From assembly GCA_003508835.1 (NCBI GenBank), contig PUFA01000072.1, forward strand, positions 6,050,501 through 6,114,500: DNA of 64,000 nucleotides, given 5' to 3'. The notes beneath the pieces are model-generated. The model was not told where the DNA came from, made no database searches, and saw nothing but the letters and a program-made list of their open reading frames with translations. This document shows positions 35,951 through 48,968 of the stretch, one piece after another. The translations under genes were made by a program, and so were the position numbers. The first letter of the stretch is position 1. Every line of letters starts with the position of its first letter. This DNA comes from Eonycteris spelaea. Taxonomy: Eukaryota > Chordata > Mammalia > Chiroptera > Pteropodidae.

Positions 35951-36689
35951 AAAGAGACAATGCGTTTTATGCAATGCACTTAGCAATACACTCGGCACAT
36001 AGTTGGTCTTCGATACATATTAGCACTGATTTTAGGATGATGACCTATACATTGATCAGAGATGTCAGAAGTAACACCGTTCCCATCTCCATCCACATTC
36101 CTACTGAAGAAGAAAACTGCCCTCTCAGGTTGGTGCTTTGTTCCCCCAGCAAAGGAACGGCAGGCGGGGCAAAATGATAGTGCGCAAACCGACCCTCGTG
36201 AAGAAATTTTCTTTCTGAAGCTCTCCCTGCGTGTTCTCTAGAAGGCTGGGAAACCAAGTCGTGGACAACCTCAAATACGGTGTGAAACACTGAAGAGGCC
36301 ACGGGCTTATTTTTCTTACACAGATCACTGAAATAAATGAACCTTCTTGATTCAACTGAATTGTCTGGCAGGAATAAATAATTCATGAGCCAATCAGAAT
36401 GGGGAAAAGAAAGGGATGGGAAGGAAGAAGATGAGGAAAAAGCTAGAAGCGGCTGCCTCTTTAGGTAAAATTAACACTTCGTTTGCTGGTTTCTTTAAAA
36501 AGTAAATATTACTATTCAACGAAAAAGGTAGAAGATTCTATTATGAGAAGAGGTTTTATTTTCTGAGTCCTAATCTTCTCCATGACTTCTTTTTTAACTG
36601 AGTTTACTGCCATGTCCCAAATGGGTTTAATGCCACGTCCTAAATGGTAACATTTCATCGTGTCTCGTATCCACTTGACATCTTCTGAG
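35951..36689. other. Unassigned DNA
   Basis: No gene recognised; the 113- and 105-codon minus-strand frames have no identifiable content. Confidence 0.45.
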
Positions 36690-37060
36690 GGCTTCGCATC
36701 CAACTCAGAGTAAATCCCAGTGTCCGCGGACCCCATGCTGTGCCTCCTCACTGTGCCTCCAGCGGATCTGTTCCCTCTGCTGAATGCTCTTCCCCTGAAT
36801 CGTATGCCTCTCTTCCTCATCTCCTGCACCGGTCTCTGCTCAAACGCTCCTCTGTCAGAAACATCTTCCTATGACCCAGAGCCATAGTTCACCCCCCAAT
36901 ACTTACTGCCGCCTCTATCTTCATCATGTTTATTTGGTTCTATGTCATTACTGCCCATCCACCTGCACCACCTGCTCTGTGAGAGCGGGGACAGCATGCA
37001 GGGTACTGCTGTTACATATAAAGTCTCAGCAAATGACTGGTTCATAATTATTACACAAAC
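36690..37060 (+). repeat. L2 LINE 3' region
   Basis: 'ctgaatgctcttcccctgaa', 'ctctgctcaaacgctcctct', 'gtcagaaacatcttcctatg' and 'ctgctctgtgagagcgggga' are L2 3' landmarks in order. Confidence 0.75.
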
Positions 37061-37204
37061 ATATAAATGAAATGAATCCCAGAGAAGCTCAGGTTTTCTT
37101 ATCCTAGAAGTAACATGGGGAGGTGGAAGAGATGAATGAGTAGGGGAGATGGACTTTACATTTCCTTATAGACGGAAATAATTTTTCTAGAACGTAGCCC
37201 ATCA

Positions 37205-37400
37205 CAGATGCAAAGCTAAGAAACTAAGTGTTACATATATATTACTTCATTCGATTTTCATGCACTCTGAAAAAGGTAATAACTGTTTACTGTTGAAGTG
37301 AAGGTCAGAGGAATTAAGTGATTCACTTGAAGGTCACATTGTTTTTAAGTGGCAAAATGTTTGGACCAAAAAGGCAATGTCTTGCCTTTTTTTCCTACTG
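37205..37400 (-). repeat. MIR SINE
   Basis: 'attacttcattcgattttca', 'gaaggtcagaggaattaagt' and 'gtcacattgtttttaagtgg' follow the reverse-strand MIR in order. Confidence 0.65.
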
Positions 37401-38859
37401 CCTCAAATAGATATAGCATGTTACCTCTTAGACAGCATGTCCGTGAGCGTCACACAATCACAAACTACAAGGTTACCAACCCCCAAAGCTTACGGGTGAC
37501 AAAATATACGGGCAGCTTTTCTACATTTTAGCACTCTTCAAAGGAACAAGCAACCAACTAAACACACCAAAAAGTCCATCGGCCATTCTGAGGGTCTTCT
37601 CAGGTTTTAGGCCAGATCAGACTCCTCTAATCAGCTACTTCCCCTCTGTCCTCTAGAGAGTTCCAAATTGGATTAATATCTTATCTGCTCTCTAAGCGCT
37701 TTTCCGTCTTTCTGAGCAAATTTATCCGAGTTTTCCCAGCTTAAAGACTGCCAATCTCTTGGTGAAGTCAAAGTAGTAATTTTCTTATTGTGTTACTAGC
37801 TCTGCTGGGTTAACTCAGATTAGGAAAAATTATCACCTTGTTTTTCGAGAACTTTGATTTCACAGGGGCCATTGTTCTGTTGGTTTCAGGAGCTCTGTTC
37901 TCTGAGGTCATGGAATACAGGAGCCATGGGGTGGAAGCAATGGATTAGAAGAGAAAAAACAAGCTCTCCTTTCTCTTCCTCCTCATTAATATCCCCAAAG
38001 GTCTCTGAACCCTTGCCAAAAATGTGAGTGAGCCTTCACATGGGTTTTCAAGTCAGGTTCAATGTTTGCTTAAATTGGATGGCAGTTTGTATCAGTTCGG
38101 CTTCATGCACCCATTGGAAGTTCGGCTCGATTTTAGGTTTCTGAAGCTGACTTGGTAATTTCTAATGGATGTCAAATATTACAAAGGTTCAGATGTGGAG
38201 CCAAAGATATTTGGGCTGCAAGTTTTTGAAAAGCTGGAACTGACTCTCTTGAGAGATTTCCAATAGGGATGGGCTGGTGCTTTTTTTGCCAAGGTTAGAA
38301 CCCATTCCAAATCTAAGGGGGTTAGAACTCAGGCTTGGCTAGAATCTTCTGGAAGTTGAGGGGAGTTGTTCTGTTTTATTTTCCCCTAATTTAGCAAAAG
38401 CCTTCCTAGCTTTCAGAATTATGTCCCAAGGGAACTGTATATAGATATTCAGTGGCTCAGGAAACCTCCTTTAAATGACTTGATGTGATTTTTAACGTTT
38501 TCATGTATTTGATCCTCCACAGGCAAATCCGTCCGTATTTCTCACTTCTCATTGTCTTTGCGTGATGACAGAGCTCTATTCATTGGAGAAAACTCACCTC
38601 TAAACATGCCTTGGGAAATAATTTCTTCTCTCCTCACCCTGAGAGGTAAACCATTCCTCTTGGACCAATGGTTTGTGCCCAAAGTTAAGGCGGCCAAGAA
38701 AGAGAAAGTTGTTCCTTGGCTCCAAGTGATTTATACAAATATGAGTGTGTCTGGGTCCCCTCTTCCCCTGTTTATGGAGAATATGTCATAGCCAGGACTG
38801 AGCCTATTAATGGAATGAGCGCTGGAAAGCAAGGAGTGGCCCACGTGGGCTGGACAGGA
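37401..38859. other. Unassigned DNA; weak exon-like segment
   Basis: Unique-looking DNA. A 123-bp segment at 38523-38645 is bounded by a T-rich tract with AG and by GTAAAC, and one plus-strand frame is open through it. I recognise no protein. Confidence 0.3.
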
Positions 38860-39060
38860 CGTGCACAGAATCAGAGGGGCCTGGCATCGGGAGACCCAGA
38901 TTCAAGCCTCCTCTCTGCCACTCACTCACCGCAATCTATCATTTGTAAGTTATTTAAGTGCTGACCTTGCCTGTAAAACAGGAAAGACAATACCTGCTTT
39001 ATTTACCTTGAGGGAAGATGATCTATATGAAAGTATTATGTAAAGTAAACACACAAACAG
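38860..39060 (+). repeat. MIR SINE
   Basis: 'ggcatcgggagacccagatt', 'caagcctcctctctgccact' and 'gtaaaacaggaaagacaata' give the MIR A/B-box-side and core order on the plus strand. Confidence 0.75.
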
Positions 39061-40214
39061 ACGAAATTCTAGGAACTGGAAAAAGTGCTTATCCTAAATA
39101 CTGTAACGTGCATCTGTTTTAGAGGATATGAAATAGGATCTGCTCAGATAATCCAACGCCATTACAGGCCTTGAACATGATGCAGCTTTAAGGGAAGAAA
39201 ATAACTGAGGACTGTGGAACATTTAAAAAAAATAATCTCCCTCCCAAGTCTAACTCTCTGAGTTTCCCCCACTGAAAAGACCTCCTTTAAAACAAAGAGT
39301 CTAGGAAAAACCAGTGATGGTGACTGTCCCAGACTGGCAATGAGCAAGGCCTTACTCTTCTTGTTTGGGACCAATTAATATTCATGTAGCCCCAACCTTG
39401 AAGGGACTTAGCCCCAGCCTTTCACAAAACTGAAGCGATCCATCAGCCAAAAGGGCAAAGAGGCAAATTTCTGAGCACTTTTCCCCAAACTCCGTCAGAG
39501 AATATAAGCTCACGTTACTTCCCCTCCCCAACCCTTTCCTTCTTTATGAAGTGAGACTGTTGTGGATAACTGTGGTCTCGTCATGCATTTTTGGCTGGCC
39601 AAGGCAATGCCGTGGCTTCAGAAACTCTCTTTAGTAGAAGTTGGCCAGGGTTTCCATTGTTTGCATCTGGGACGTGGCCAGTAGAGTTCGGACATCTGCC
39701 CATTGTGTTAGCTCCTTGGGCGCCAGTGGGCTGAAGCTCATTATTCCACTGGGAATTAATGCCTCTATTCCCTGAAAAAAGGAGTGACTCACCAAGTACC
39801 CTCTATCACATCTGACACTTGGAAGACGAAAATCCCTTAAGTTCCAAGTTTCATTGTGAGTTTCTTATTCTGACTAAGCTGATCCTAAGGTACCGCCTGA
39901 CCAATCTCATGCTTGGTCATTTCACTGGAGTTAAGATTTAGAAGGAAATTTGGGAATCCTATTTCTACACATGCCTAGGACTGTACCATCCAAGTGGTCA
40001 GCCCTTCTGACTGCAAAACCAGATTAAAAGAGAAAACAGTTGTTAGAGGAGGTGGAGGGATCATGCTGGCATGGTCAAGCTGGCAAATTTCTCAGTCCTC
40101 TCAGTAATTATGAAATTTTCCTGTCCCTTCCTTTTAATCCTATTTCAATGGATTTCTTTCAGAATTTCATTAAACATTTCTATTCTAGGTCCCCACTTCT
40201 GTCATGAACTAATT
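39061..40214. other. Unassigned DNA
   Basis: No gene or repeat family recognised. No frame exceeds about 70 codons. Confidence 0.5.
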
Positions 40215-40365
40215 ATGGCACATTGGTACAGTTAGTAAATCTTAGGTTCAATTTCTTTACCTCAAAAAAGAGTATGTTAGCATTGACCTTACAGGGTGGT
40301 GAAGAGTAAAGCGCTTAGTACAAGAACACAGTACATGACAAGTGCTCAGTAAATGTTAGAGATAA
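40215..40365 (+). repeat. MIR SINE 3' half
   Basis: 'caatttctttacctcaaaaa', 'gtaaagcgcttagtacaaga' and 'caagtgctcagtaaatgtta' match the MIR core to tail. Confidence 0.7.
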
Positions 40366-40379
40366 AAACAGTGTTTCTG

Positions 40380-40465
40380 GTGGTTACAAACATCTTTGCA
40401 CAATACTTAGCATGTAATAACAATTTGATAAGTGATGAGAATTAGCTGCTATATTATTATAAGTA
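40380..40465 (+). repeat. Second MIR 3' tail in tandem
   Basis: 'cacaatacttagcatgtaat' and 'agaattagctgctatattat' repeat the MIR tail a second time just downstream. Confidence 0.45.
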
Positions 40466-40954
40466 AAGGGCGAGCTGAATCCAGCTGGCTTCTTTGTTAG
40501 GTTCCATTTATGGTCTAGTTCCCATTAGGGTCAACATGTGGCTCTAGCCAGACCTGAAACTGAGGCTTGGTCTTCAAATACCATCATCGCCATTGCTCCA
40601 TGAACTTACTCCCCCAGTACCCACTGACCAACTTTTTAGTTCTTTAAGGGGTTCTGACCTGGCCCACATGGTTAACAATAGCCAATAACTCCCAGGAAAA
40701 CAAAGAGCAGGATATTGGGGTCTTTTGGCCTCTGCCTCAAAAAACAGCTGGATCCAATTCAGGGGTTTAACCGAGGAAAGAAAGAAAAATGGACACCCTT
40801 CCACTGGTCATGCGTCGGCCGTCACAGGCCGTCTCTACCACCTGCAGGAACAGTCCAAGTGGAGCATTTTTATTAAGGAAAGTCTTCCAGCAGATTACAA
40901 GCAATGAGCAGTGAGGAACCAACCCTCTAAGGAACGGAGTGACAACGCACTCCC
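40466..40954. other. No gene recognised
   Basis: Overlapping frames of 60-76 codons on both strands around 40574-40985 are not supported as genes. Confidence 0.45.
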
Positions 40955-41105
40955 AGACGCTGCCCCTTTCTCTGAGCAGCTGCATTTGTCCTTTCTGAGC
41001 TTCAGGTTCCTCATTTCACACAAAGGAGGGATGAGAACAAGTACACAGTACGTGCTTGGGAAGGATGCTCAACTAGGTCGTGTCTGCTAAAGCGCACAGC
41101 TCCGC
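40955..41105 (+). repeat. MIR SINE core
   Basis: 'tgagcttcaggttcctcatt' followed by 'ggagggatgagaacaagtac' corresponds to the MIR 'cctcagtttcctcatctgtaaaatgggg...' core. Confidence 0.6.
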
Positions 41106-41784
41106 CTGCAGTGCCGAGGAGGCGGGCCATGTGTATCAACTTGTGTTAGTGCCCTTCCTCCTCCTCAGAGCTTCCAGAGTACAGCGATACCAAACACAAA
41201 ACAGCTGGTCCATAAATGGTAGTTCCCTAAAGGGCAGCGAGGAACCCTGAGCCCTGACCTCCCCAGAAGCGGCACTTCCCTGTCCCCTGCCGAGTGCCAG
41301 CGGGGAGCTGGAAACCAGTAGGACAGCATATGGGTTCCTGAGCCCACTGTTCTCCACTTGGCTTGCTTATTACTTCAACTCTTCCTCCTCCTTCCACAAC
41401 CGAACGGCTCGCTTGCCTGCCCTGAGCGTCTCAGGGAAGCCCTTCCCCACCCCTCCAGGGAGTCTGCAATACAGCCCAGATGCTCTCAAAGATTAGAGAG
41501 GCTTTTTAAGTCTACTCTAAAAAACAGTCCTGTCCTTTGTCTCAGGCCATTATTTCTTCTCTTACGAATTCTGGAGGATGCAATTTCCCATTCTTCATTT
41601 ATAATATTTTGCTGGGGATATCTGCAGATTGTCAGCTTATATATCAAGTCTCCTGCTTGATTACACCATATAAATTCAGTTCTATTTATAAGCTGAAGTG
41701 ACTACTACTAGAATAGGAATTAAGTATATTTCTAGTCTTGGAAGCAAACGACACTCGTTTTTCTAACCCAGTATCTCTTTGGAT
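41106..41784. other. Unassigned DNA
   Basis: No gene recognised; the 100-codon frame at 41358-41660 shows a leucine-rich start that could mimic a signal peptide but no family was identified. Confidence 0.4.
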
Positions 41785-41960
41785 AAAGCATCATCCTCAA
41801 TCTATAAATTAGAATTTTAGGGCTGCGGGAGCTGCCTCATTTGGAGACAAGAAAAGTAAAGAACTTTCTTCAAGTGATCCTAGCTTCTGGCAGGATCAAG
41901 ACTTGCACACAGGTGGTTTGCTTCTCAGGTCAGGTGTCTCTTCACTTTCCCATCGTACCT
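41785..41960 (-). repeat. MIR-like SINE
   Basis: 'ttggagacaagaaaagtaaa', 'caagtgatcctagcttctgg' and 'ttgcacacaggtggtttgct' resemble the reverse-strand MIR/MIR3 order. Confidence 0.5.
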
Positions 41961-42039
41961 GATCTGGTAGGGTCACCCACAGCTTAACCGCCTCTACGTC
42001 ACCTACTCCTGCACAGACTGCCTACTTTCCCTGCACTCT

Positions 42040-42425
42040 GCTCAGTCCAGCATCCAGGGACTACTTCCCATTCCTCCCAACACGTCCAGGGGACATTTAT
42101 TTCCACCACTCCCTGGAATGACCTGCCTCAGCTGTCTACCTAGGAAATCGACTTGTCCTCTAATGTCCAACTCAAGGTTCACTTTTTCTTCTATAATGCT
42201 CTGAAACTCCCTCTGAAGAATTACTCCTTCACCTGTGTTCTAACAGAATCCTTTGTATGTCTCATTTAGAGAAACGTAGCGCATTGAATGAAAGCTTTGT
42301 TTATCTTTGTCTCTCCACTAGACTATGAATGGTTCAAGGTTAAAAATCATACTTTATTCGTCTTGTATCTGACAACTCTTCAAAGAATTTATGACACATA
42401 GTAATCGTTAGTAATGGTCATTTTA
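42040..42425 (+). repeat. L2 LINE 3' region
   Basis: 'ccctggaatgacctgcctca', 'gtccaactcaaggttcactt', 'ccactagactatgaatggtt' and 'gacacatagtaatcgttagt' follow the L2 3' end. Confidence 0.75.
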
Positions 42426-45400
42426 GGGTTTTTGTTTTGTTTGCAGACAATTTTCTTGTTAATTGCATTAGGTAAATAATAAACACTTGCATGGAGTATA
42501 TGAATTATTTGATTCTGGTCAACAGCTAAATATGTCTGAACTTCTATAGATACCTTGGATTTCTAGGAATTAGAGGTACTAAACATAATAATTGGAAAAA
42601 CTTAGTCAGAATAGTTGGGTTAACTTTCTTCAGAGACTGAGAAAAAGTTCATGAGATCTGAGCACCAAACAGACTATCCAGGGAGTTCCCCTTTGTTCTT
42701 TAAGGTAGCTTATTTGTTAATCTTAAAAATTCCAGAATTTTTCACCTTTGACCAAGAAAAACACACACACAACAAAAAAAAAGCCACTTATAATGACATT
42801 TGTTCCAATGTTTTAACATCAAGAAAGATTAAGTTATAACAAAAAAAAAGTACTGTTTTGGAAAGTAAAATAAAGTAATAACTCTAGTACACAAACCTCC
42901 AGTGACTTAAAATTGAGTCTTTTATCCCAAAATGGCGATTAAGTCTCCAACTGTAATTAAAATGTCTCAATAGCTCTTATAGTAGAATTCTTTAAAAAGT
43001 AATCTGAACTCTAAACTGTGTTCCCATTCTTGGGAGATATCACGGAATTTCTCAACTCTGTCATTTTTCTTTAATAATTTCTACTTCATTCAGTTCTTCA
43101 GCAGAAGTAGACCTGACAAGTGACTTAGGAACTGTGAAACACTAACAATGCTGAATGACCAAACCTGCCCTCTACATGCAACCTCACTGGGAAATTCTTA
43201 CTTATGGGGCGCTGTGTGGAGTCAGCCCACCCACCACCCACGACTTCTCCCATGTTCCTGTGGAGCTAAAAGGGCTATGACTTCATTCAGCTGTGTTCAT
43301 TTCCCAACTTGGCTGATTCTGGGATAATATCAGATTGATATCTTGAGCCACATTTGGTAATTCTTTGCAGTGGGCAATCACAGTTTCTACCAATCGGGTT
43401 ATGACATGCTATAGCAAAAAGACATGGTATATTAAGAAAGTGGAAAAGAAACAAAAACAAAAGTCCTAATGCACAAAATATCCATACTTCTTAGAGTGAT
43501 AAAGGAAAGAAGAGAGGCTTCAGGTGTGTGTTTTGTGTTAAGATCAGAGCATGAATATCATTCAATACCAACTAGAAAAAAGGCAGAATAAAACCCTTAA
43601 AAGCGTACGAGAAGCTACACCGGTAAAAGTTATTTGACATAGATGCTGCCAAGTATATTTCCTAAAGTTTAGCGTAAACTTATCTTACCTTAGAGGCCGA
43701 GGAGCAGGTGCAGTATCAGCTCACGTGTAGAACTGTCCCACAAACTACAGTGATGCCTCAGCTGGAAACAGAAATGTCAAATTGATGATGTTTACTATTA
43801 GATACCAGATGTGTGTTTGTTCAAACTCTATTAAGAATGTCAAATAGTTTGACCCAGATCACCAATTCCTGGCCAGAAAGGCTCTTCATTCAAACACATC
43901 CAGTCTGATATTTAGGTTTGTTTTTTTTTTCTTCAACATCTTTCCTAACTTTACCAAGAAGAAATATTGTTTTGCTTTTTAGTTCCCTCTATTTGGAATA
44001 ATTATAAGTCACATAAATAAAGACCTGAGTTAGCTACTGGGCCCAATGGAGAGCTGAAAGGACAAGTCCAAGGGAACATTTTAAGATGACTCTTGGAAAC
44101 CGCCAAGGAGACTGGGAAAAGCAGAACAACACAGCTGGAACTCACGGCTTAGCATCTGAGTGGAGACCGAATCCTAGCCCTTCGCTTCTTTATGCCATAA
44201 CATCCTCATCTATGAGATTCCTAAAAATCAGTATCTCAGCTTATGGCAGCTAGTTAGCTCATTGACTGACAGCCAGTTAGTATATACACACATTATTTTG
44301 TGTGTTGCTGTTATATACTTGTTTATAAATGTATTATTTTTCTATTTTGTATGGACATACTTTTATGTATGTATATAATTACTGTTTGTTACAATGGGTT
44401 TTTTTTTTTTGAGCTCCACTGATGCATTAAGCAATAAGATGGAGCAATTTAGGAAATAAGCAGAAAACCACATACAAATAAGGCTCTTCCTTTCCTGTAA
44501 GTTATAAACAGTGGGGGAAGTATGCAATTCGACAAATAAAAAAATTCCAAAAGAGTTGACCAGACAGGTTTTCCCTGGACAGTCCTGATTTATGTGTGTT
44601 GTCCCAGCATGCTTATTAATACCTCCCTCCTTCAGAAGAGTGTGCTGACTTGATCAATCAGATGCTCACACAAATGGTCACCTGTGGTGGGATAAACCTG
44701 CTCAGAGGGAAACACGCTCAAGGGTGCCAGGTCCACGTAGGGAGGCAGGATGGAGAAGCTTCCCAGAGTTAGGGGAGACCTAGGCTGATAATTAGAAGCG
44801 GCCGTGTGAAAACGAGGCAGAAGCATGGCAAGGAGCACTAATCCCAAAGGAGAGGATGGTGAGTACAAACAAAAGCTCAGAGGGGTAAGAAGAAACCGGG
44901 AGTAATGAAAATATACAGCAGGGTCATGCAGTTCAAAGGAGAAAATGGCAAAGGATGACAGGGGTGGACCAGCAGTGCCCAGATCGCGAGGGTTCAGACA
45001 AACTGGACGACCTATTTTTTGAAAAAGCAATAAAAAGCCAAGGACGATGTTCTGTTTACTTGAGGGTATGCAGTGGCAGAATGTGGGAAGCCAGAGAATA
45101 AAGGACTCGTTTTATTGGAAGCCCTTGGGGAAATGCTGATTTTATAACAAACCAATATCGCTTTGCCGATGGCGTTCTTCCAGACCATAGGTGTGATCTG
45201 GCTGAGAAACCCCAAAGCGCGCAGGGTCCATTTCGCCCCCAAGTTTACACTTCGACAGAATGACTCCAGGATGAATCACTGCGTGCACAGGTTGTTGGTT
45301 ATGCCCGGCTTAAATCCCATTTTCAGAGCTCTTTTCTACTTTGTGTTAGAGGCGGAGTCTTCAGAAATTTATGTGGAGATTTCTTGTTCCCCTTGAAAAA

Positions 45401-45919
45401 TAAAAAATCTTTCACCGGAGTGTTTTTCTCACTCAGTGCCTCCTTGCTGTTCCTCCCCATAAGGCCTTTTCTACCTCCGCTCAAATCTCTATCATTTTAG
45501 TTAAGAAAGGAAGGGGGTAGTTGAGAAGAGAGAAATTAGCCCCTGACGTGCTCTAAAAGATAGAATCGAAAGTGAACGGAGCCCTTTGAAATCAGTGAAC
45601 GTGAGAGAGAAATCAGTCATCCAGTGAGACAAAACTACGTGCTGTGACATAGGGAGGTGATTTGGGGAGGATTCCATTTCTCAAACTCCCCTACTTCTCA
45701 GACCCAGCCTGGTGTGGAGCAGAGTCTGAGGGATGGGTGGTTACCTCTGGGCGTGACAGTAACTCAATGCAGGGAAATACACCTTCTTAAGGAAAGATTG
45801 AGATCAAAAATGTGTTGTTAAAAAAAAAAAGTGTTGTTTGCCAAGGAGAAAAATGGTGCCTAGTTTACAAAGACGGAGTTTCATGAGGAAAGGAACATGA
45901 GAAATGAGCAAATGGTGGT
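42426..45919. other. Unassigned DNA
   Basis: Mostly AT-rich. A weak MIR-like phrase near 44150-44260 is not strong enough to annotate. The 132-codon minus-strand frame at 44632-45030 has no recognised motif. Confidence 0.45.
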
Positions 45920-46150
45920 GGAAGAATATAGGGCTGGACAGCCACACCATCTGGGCTTGAGTCGGGCTCTTCCATGACACGGTGGCCCTGGACAAGTGTC
46001 TGACACTCTGGGAGCCTCGGGCTCCTCATCTGTAAAACGGGGATAATAACAGTACCTATCTCCTAGGGTTGTTATGAGGGGTAAATGTGTTAATAGTCAC
46101 GAAGTCCTCAGCAATCCCTGACACAGAGTGCTTGTTAACAACAGTAACAA
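45920..46150 (+). repeat. MIR SINE, near full length
   Basis: Clear MIR order: 'ggtggccctggacaagtgtc', 'cctcatctgtaaaacgggga', 'cctatctcctagggttgtta' and a final 'gacacagagtgcttgtta'. One of the best-preserved MIR copies in the window. Confidence 0.88.
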
Positions 46151-47929
46151 CAACAACAAAAAAAATCTATCAATAATTGTTACTTCAGGGATAATGGAAT
46201 CTAAGATCTCTGGGAACTCAAAGTTTCTATTTCTATGAAATGATTTCATCTTCTGCTATGTTCCTTCCGCCTACTACAAATCCTCCTAAAACCAAGTAGA
46301 ATTTGTAGCTCTTAGAGCACAAACTACCAATTTGAAATTTATAAATGATTCACAATATTCTTCCTAAATCTTCAGAGAAATAACCTGCACATACACCAAG
46401 TCCCTTGGTGATGAGGACATTTGCCCCAGTGGAGATGTGAAGGCCAAGACATGACAGGGTCAGAGTTTATCTTTATACCTCTCTTTGTCTCAGTTTAGAG
46501 AAAAAGAAAGGTCCCAGCTTCCAGACAGCCATAAAAACAAAATAAACAGGCATGTAAATGAGATGTGTTTTGGATGTGGGTTTGTATATATTGGCAAGAA
46601 GAGCAGTGAAACTTATGACTCTACTTTCTTATTCTTTTTTCTCTCTTCTGTCCCTCTCAACACCAAAGGAGTTATGTTTAAAAGCATGGGTTTGTGTTTT
46701 TGATCATAATGTTATGTCAAAAAGGGAGATGACCTTTACATTTAGTTAGAAGCTGTTAGACAATCAGCAAGCTCCAGGTGACAGTATTTCATATTTGGTC
46801 ACCAATAATTTACAGAGTCTCCTCAACAGCAGCATTTACCGAGCCAGAATATGTTGAGATAGTAATTTATTCATTAATTCATTAAAAGAACATCTATTCC
46901 CTACCAAGTTCTACCGAAGCACCTTCCAAGGTCCAGTCTCATATGGAATAACACGTAGAGGTGAGTGAGTGTCCTAAATCTTTACTAACACATGCAGGTG
47001 TTGACCCGACTTTGTGCACCAGGCCAGAGAGGATAGAGCAGCTGAAACGTTTCTATGTAAAATCTAAACAACCTAGAGAAGCAGCCTTGTGAGATGCAAT
47101 CCCATTTAACAAGGACACCTGAGCTTTTAATTCAGTGGGTTCCCATCAACAAGAGGAGATTGGAATCCCATGACTTATGTAGTGTCCTAATTCTTCAGCA
47201 TTTTAATTCTTATTTTTGGCCATTCTGGGGGGTATCGAGTTCTGGGCCAACTTTCCTAGAGGAAAGAATGATAATTCCGGCAAACAACAACAATAACAAA
47301 TGCTGACTATGTATGTTTTATTCACTAATGTTTTTCCTGGGGAAAGGGGAAAAAGAACTGAATTACTTTTGTAGCCTAATATTTTTTTCAGACTTTACTT
47401 GAGAGACTAGCGAAAGCACTTTCTATATTATTCAAAAATTTTGACAGAAAACTGAAAAATTAAGTAAATATTCCACACATTTTTCTTTATACAAAATTAA
47501 ACGACTTGGAAAAATCTCACCAGGCCACTAATGTGAATTTCTGTTTTCTTTGGATATTTAGTGATAGCCTAAAACTATTCATTAAAATATATTCATATTA
47601 AATACATACAGGGGTAAAGAGTTATCCGACTTTCATTGCTAACTTTTTGTTGTAAAATAAACTGAACTTTTCAGTTCCCCAATTTCTGATTATCTAACGG
47701 TATTCCGTAGTAAGAACTGTATCTAACAAAATTGGTATCAAACTAAACTTGATTCATCAAAAAAAAAAAAACAAATAATATCTCTGAAGGAGAGGGTGAG
47801 GCGAAGCGATCTCATTATATTCTTATATAAAGAGAGTAAAATTTTAATTCTGAAAATTAGTTGTTTAAAATCTTATTTCTTTATCTGCGTCGACAGAAAG
47901 ATCTTTTGAGACCTGTGTTAAAATAACTG
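46151..47929. other. Unassigned DNA with an L2-like trace
   Basis: At 46858-46975 'attcattaattcattaaaag' could be the reverse-strand start of an L2 3' end, but the match is weak. Nothing else identified. Confidence 0.4.
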
Positions 47930-48250
47930 ATACTAGCTTCCGAAATAAACCCCCTCTGACTCTTAATGGCTTAGCTCCACAAAGATTTATTTCTCACACA
48001 TGTAAGGTCTACTGTCGGTGGTGACCCTGGCCACCTCTCCCCGCTCCAGCTTTGTGGATCTGTGGATACCCTCCGTCCTAGGGCCCCGCTGTCCTGGAGC
48101 CCTCTGCCCGCAGTTGCACAGATGGTGGCGACAGAGAGAGATAAAGACTGGGAGATCCCGCAGAACATTCTGGAAGAAGGTAATAGACATTTGAATAGGT
48201 TTAAATGACACCTGACTTGCTAGGGGCCATGAACTCTGAGCCTTGCAGCC
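47930..48250. repeat. Possible ancient LTR fragment
   Basis: 'ggcttagctccacaaagatt' and 'tatttctcacacatgtaagg' recall a recurring LTR-type motif found in mammalian genomes, followed by a C-rich section. Family and orientation uncertain. Confidence 0.3.
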
Positions 48251-48545
48251 TTCAGTATTTTATCTACAAACAACCTGTTACACAATTGCTGGATCTTTAT
48301 AAATCACACACACTCCCTTTAAAGGGTAAAAAATTCGAAGCAGACAGGCCGAAATGCAACTGCCAAAGCCTGATTTATTGGTGAAGAGTTAGTATAAATC
48401 ATCTGTAGAAAAAGCAACAATCACATTTCTAGCAAACGACACAGCACTCTCTTTTAATGGCTTCTCTCCACTCCTCAAAGACCTAAGCTAAATGAATATG
48501 CATGGCTTTTAAATGATCCTTGTAATATAATTAAGTCACGGGGTT
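48251..48545. other. No gene recognised
   Basis: AT-rich DNA immediately upstream of the LTR-like block; nothing assigned. Confidence 0.5.
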
Positions 48546-48930
48546 TGTTAAAAACAAGACAACAGGCCCAAAATGGATTCGCTTCTGCTAAGCCTCGCAT
48601 CACCAAATGTAAACTTACAGGGTCGACTCGCCCTGATACGAAATCTTACACCAGAAATAGAATCTTAAATCCGTCAATCAGGAATTGCCTAATCAGCAGG
48701 TGAGGTAATCTACCTGGCAGACCCCTGCCAGTCCCTAAAGGCAGGTAACTACAATTATCCCACCTTTTAGCCGAATACAGCGTCCTTGCTCTCGCTCCTT
48801 CTGCCTATACAGTCTTTCATTCACACAGCTTCTTTCTATTTGCTAGATTGGATACGGCCCAGTTTGAATCGATAGTTGTTCAAATAAACTCTTAAAAGGT
48901 TTACTATGCCCCCGTTTATCTTTTTAATAC
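48546..48930 (+). mobile_element. Retroviral LTR-like block, class I style
   Basis: Begins with TG ('tgttaaaaac') and has a 'ggcccaaaatggattcgc' segment near its start. A polyadenylation-type 'caaataaactc' lies near 48882, and the block ends just before a TGG sequence that fits a primer-binding site. The size of about 385 bp suits an LTR. The family could not be named, and no second LTR was found in the window, so it is a partial provirus or an LTR plus leader. The 3' edge and the missing canonical CA are the weak points. Confidence 0.55.
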
Positions 48931-48932
48931 TC

Positions 48933-48950
48933 TGGTGTCTGAAGAGAGGA
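48933..48950 (+). other. Candidate retroviral primer-binding site
   Basis: Eighteen bases starting TGGTGTCTGAAG lie where a tRNA-complementary site is expected, about 2 bases after the LTR end. TGG is required because it pairs with the tRNA CCA end. The matching tRNA could not be determined by eye. Confidence 0.4.
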
Positions 48951-48968
48951 CCAGAAGGGAGACCTCCA

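Noticed and set aside
35722..35952. VC-dipeptide frame
   Set aside because: Translation of the GT microsatellite.
44632..45030. 132-codon minus-strand frame as a gene
   Set aside because: No recognised features; the underlying DNA may be old LINE sequence.
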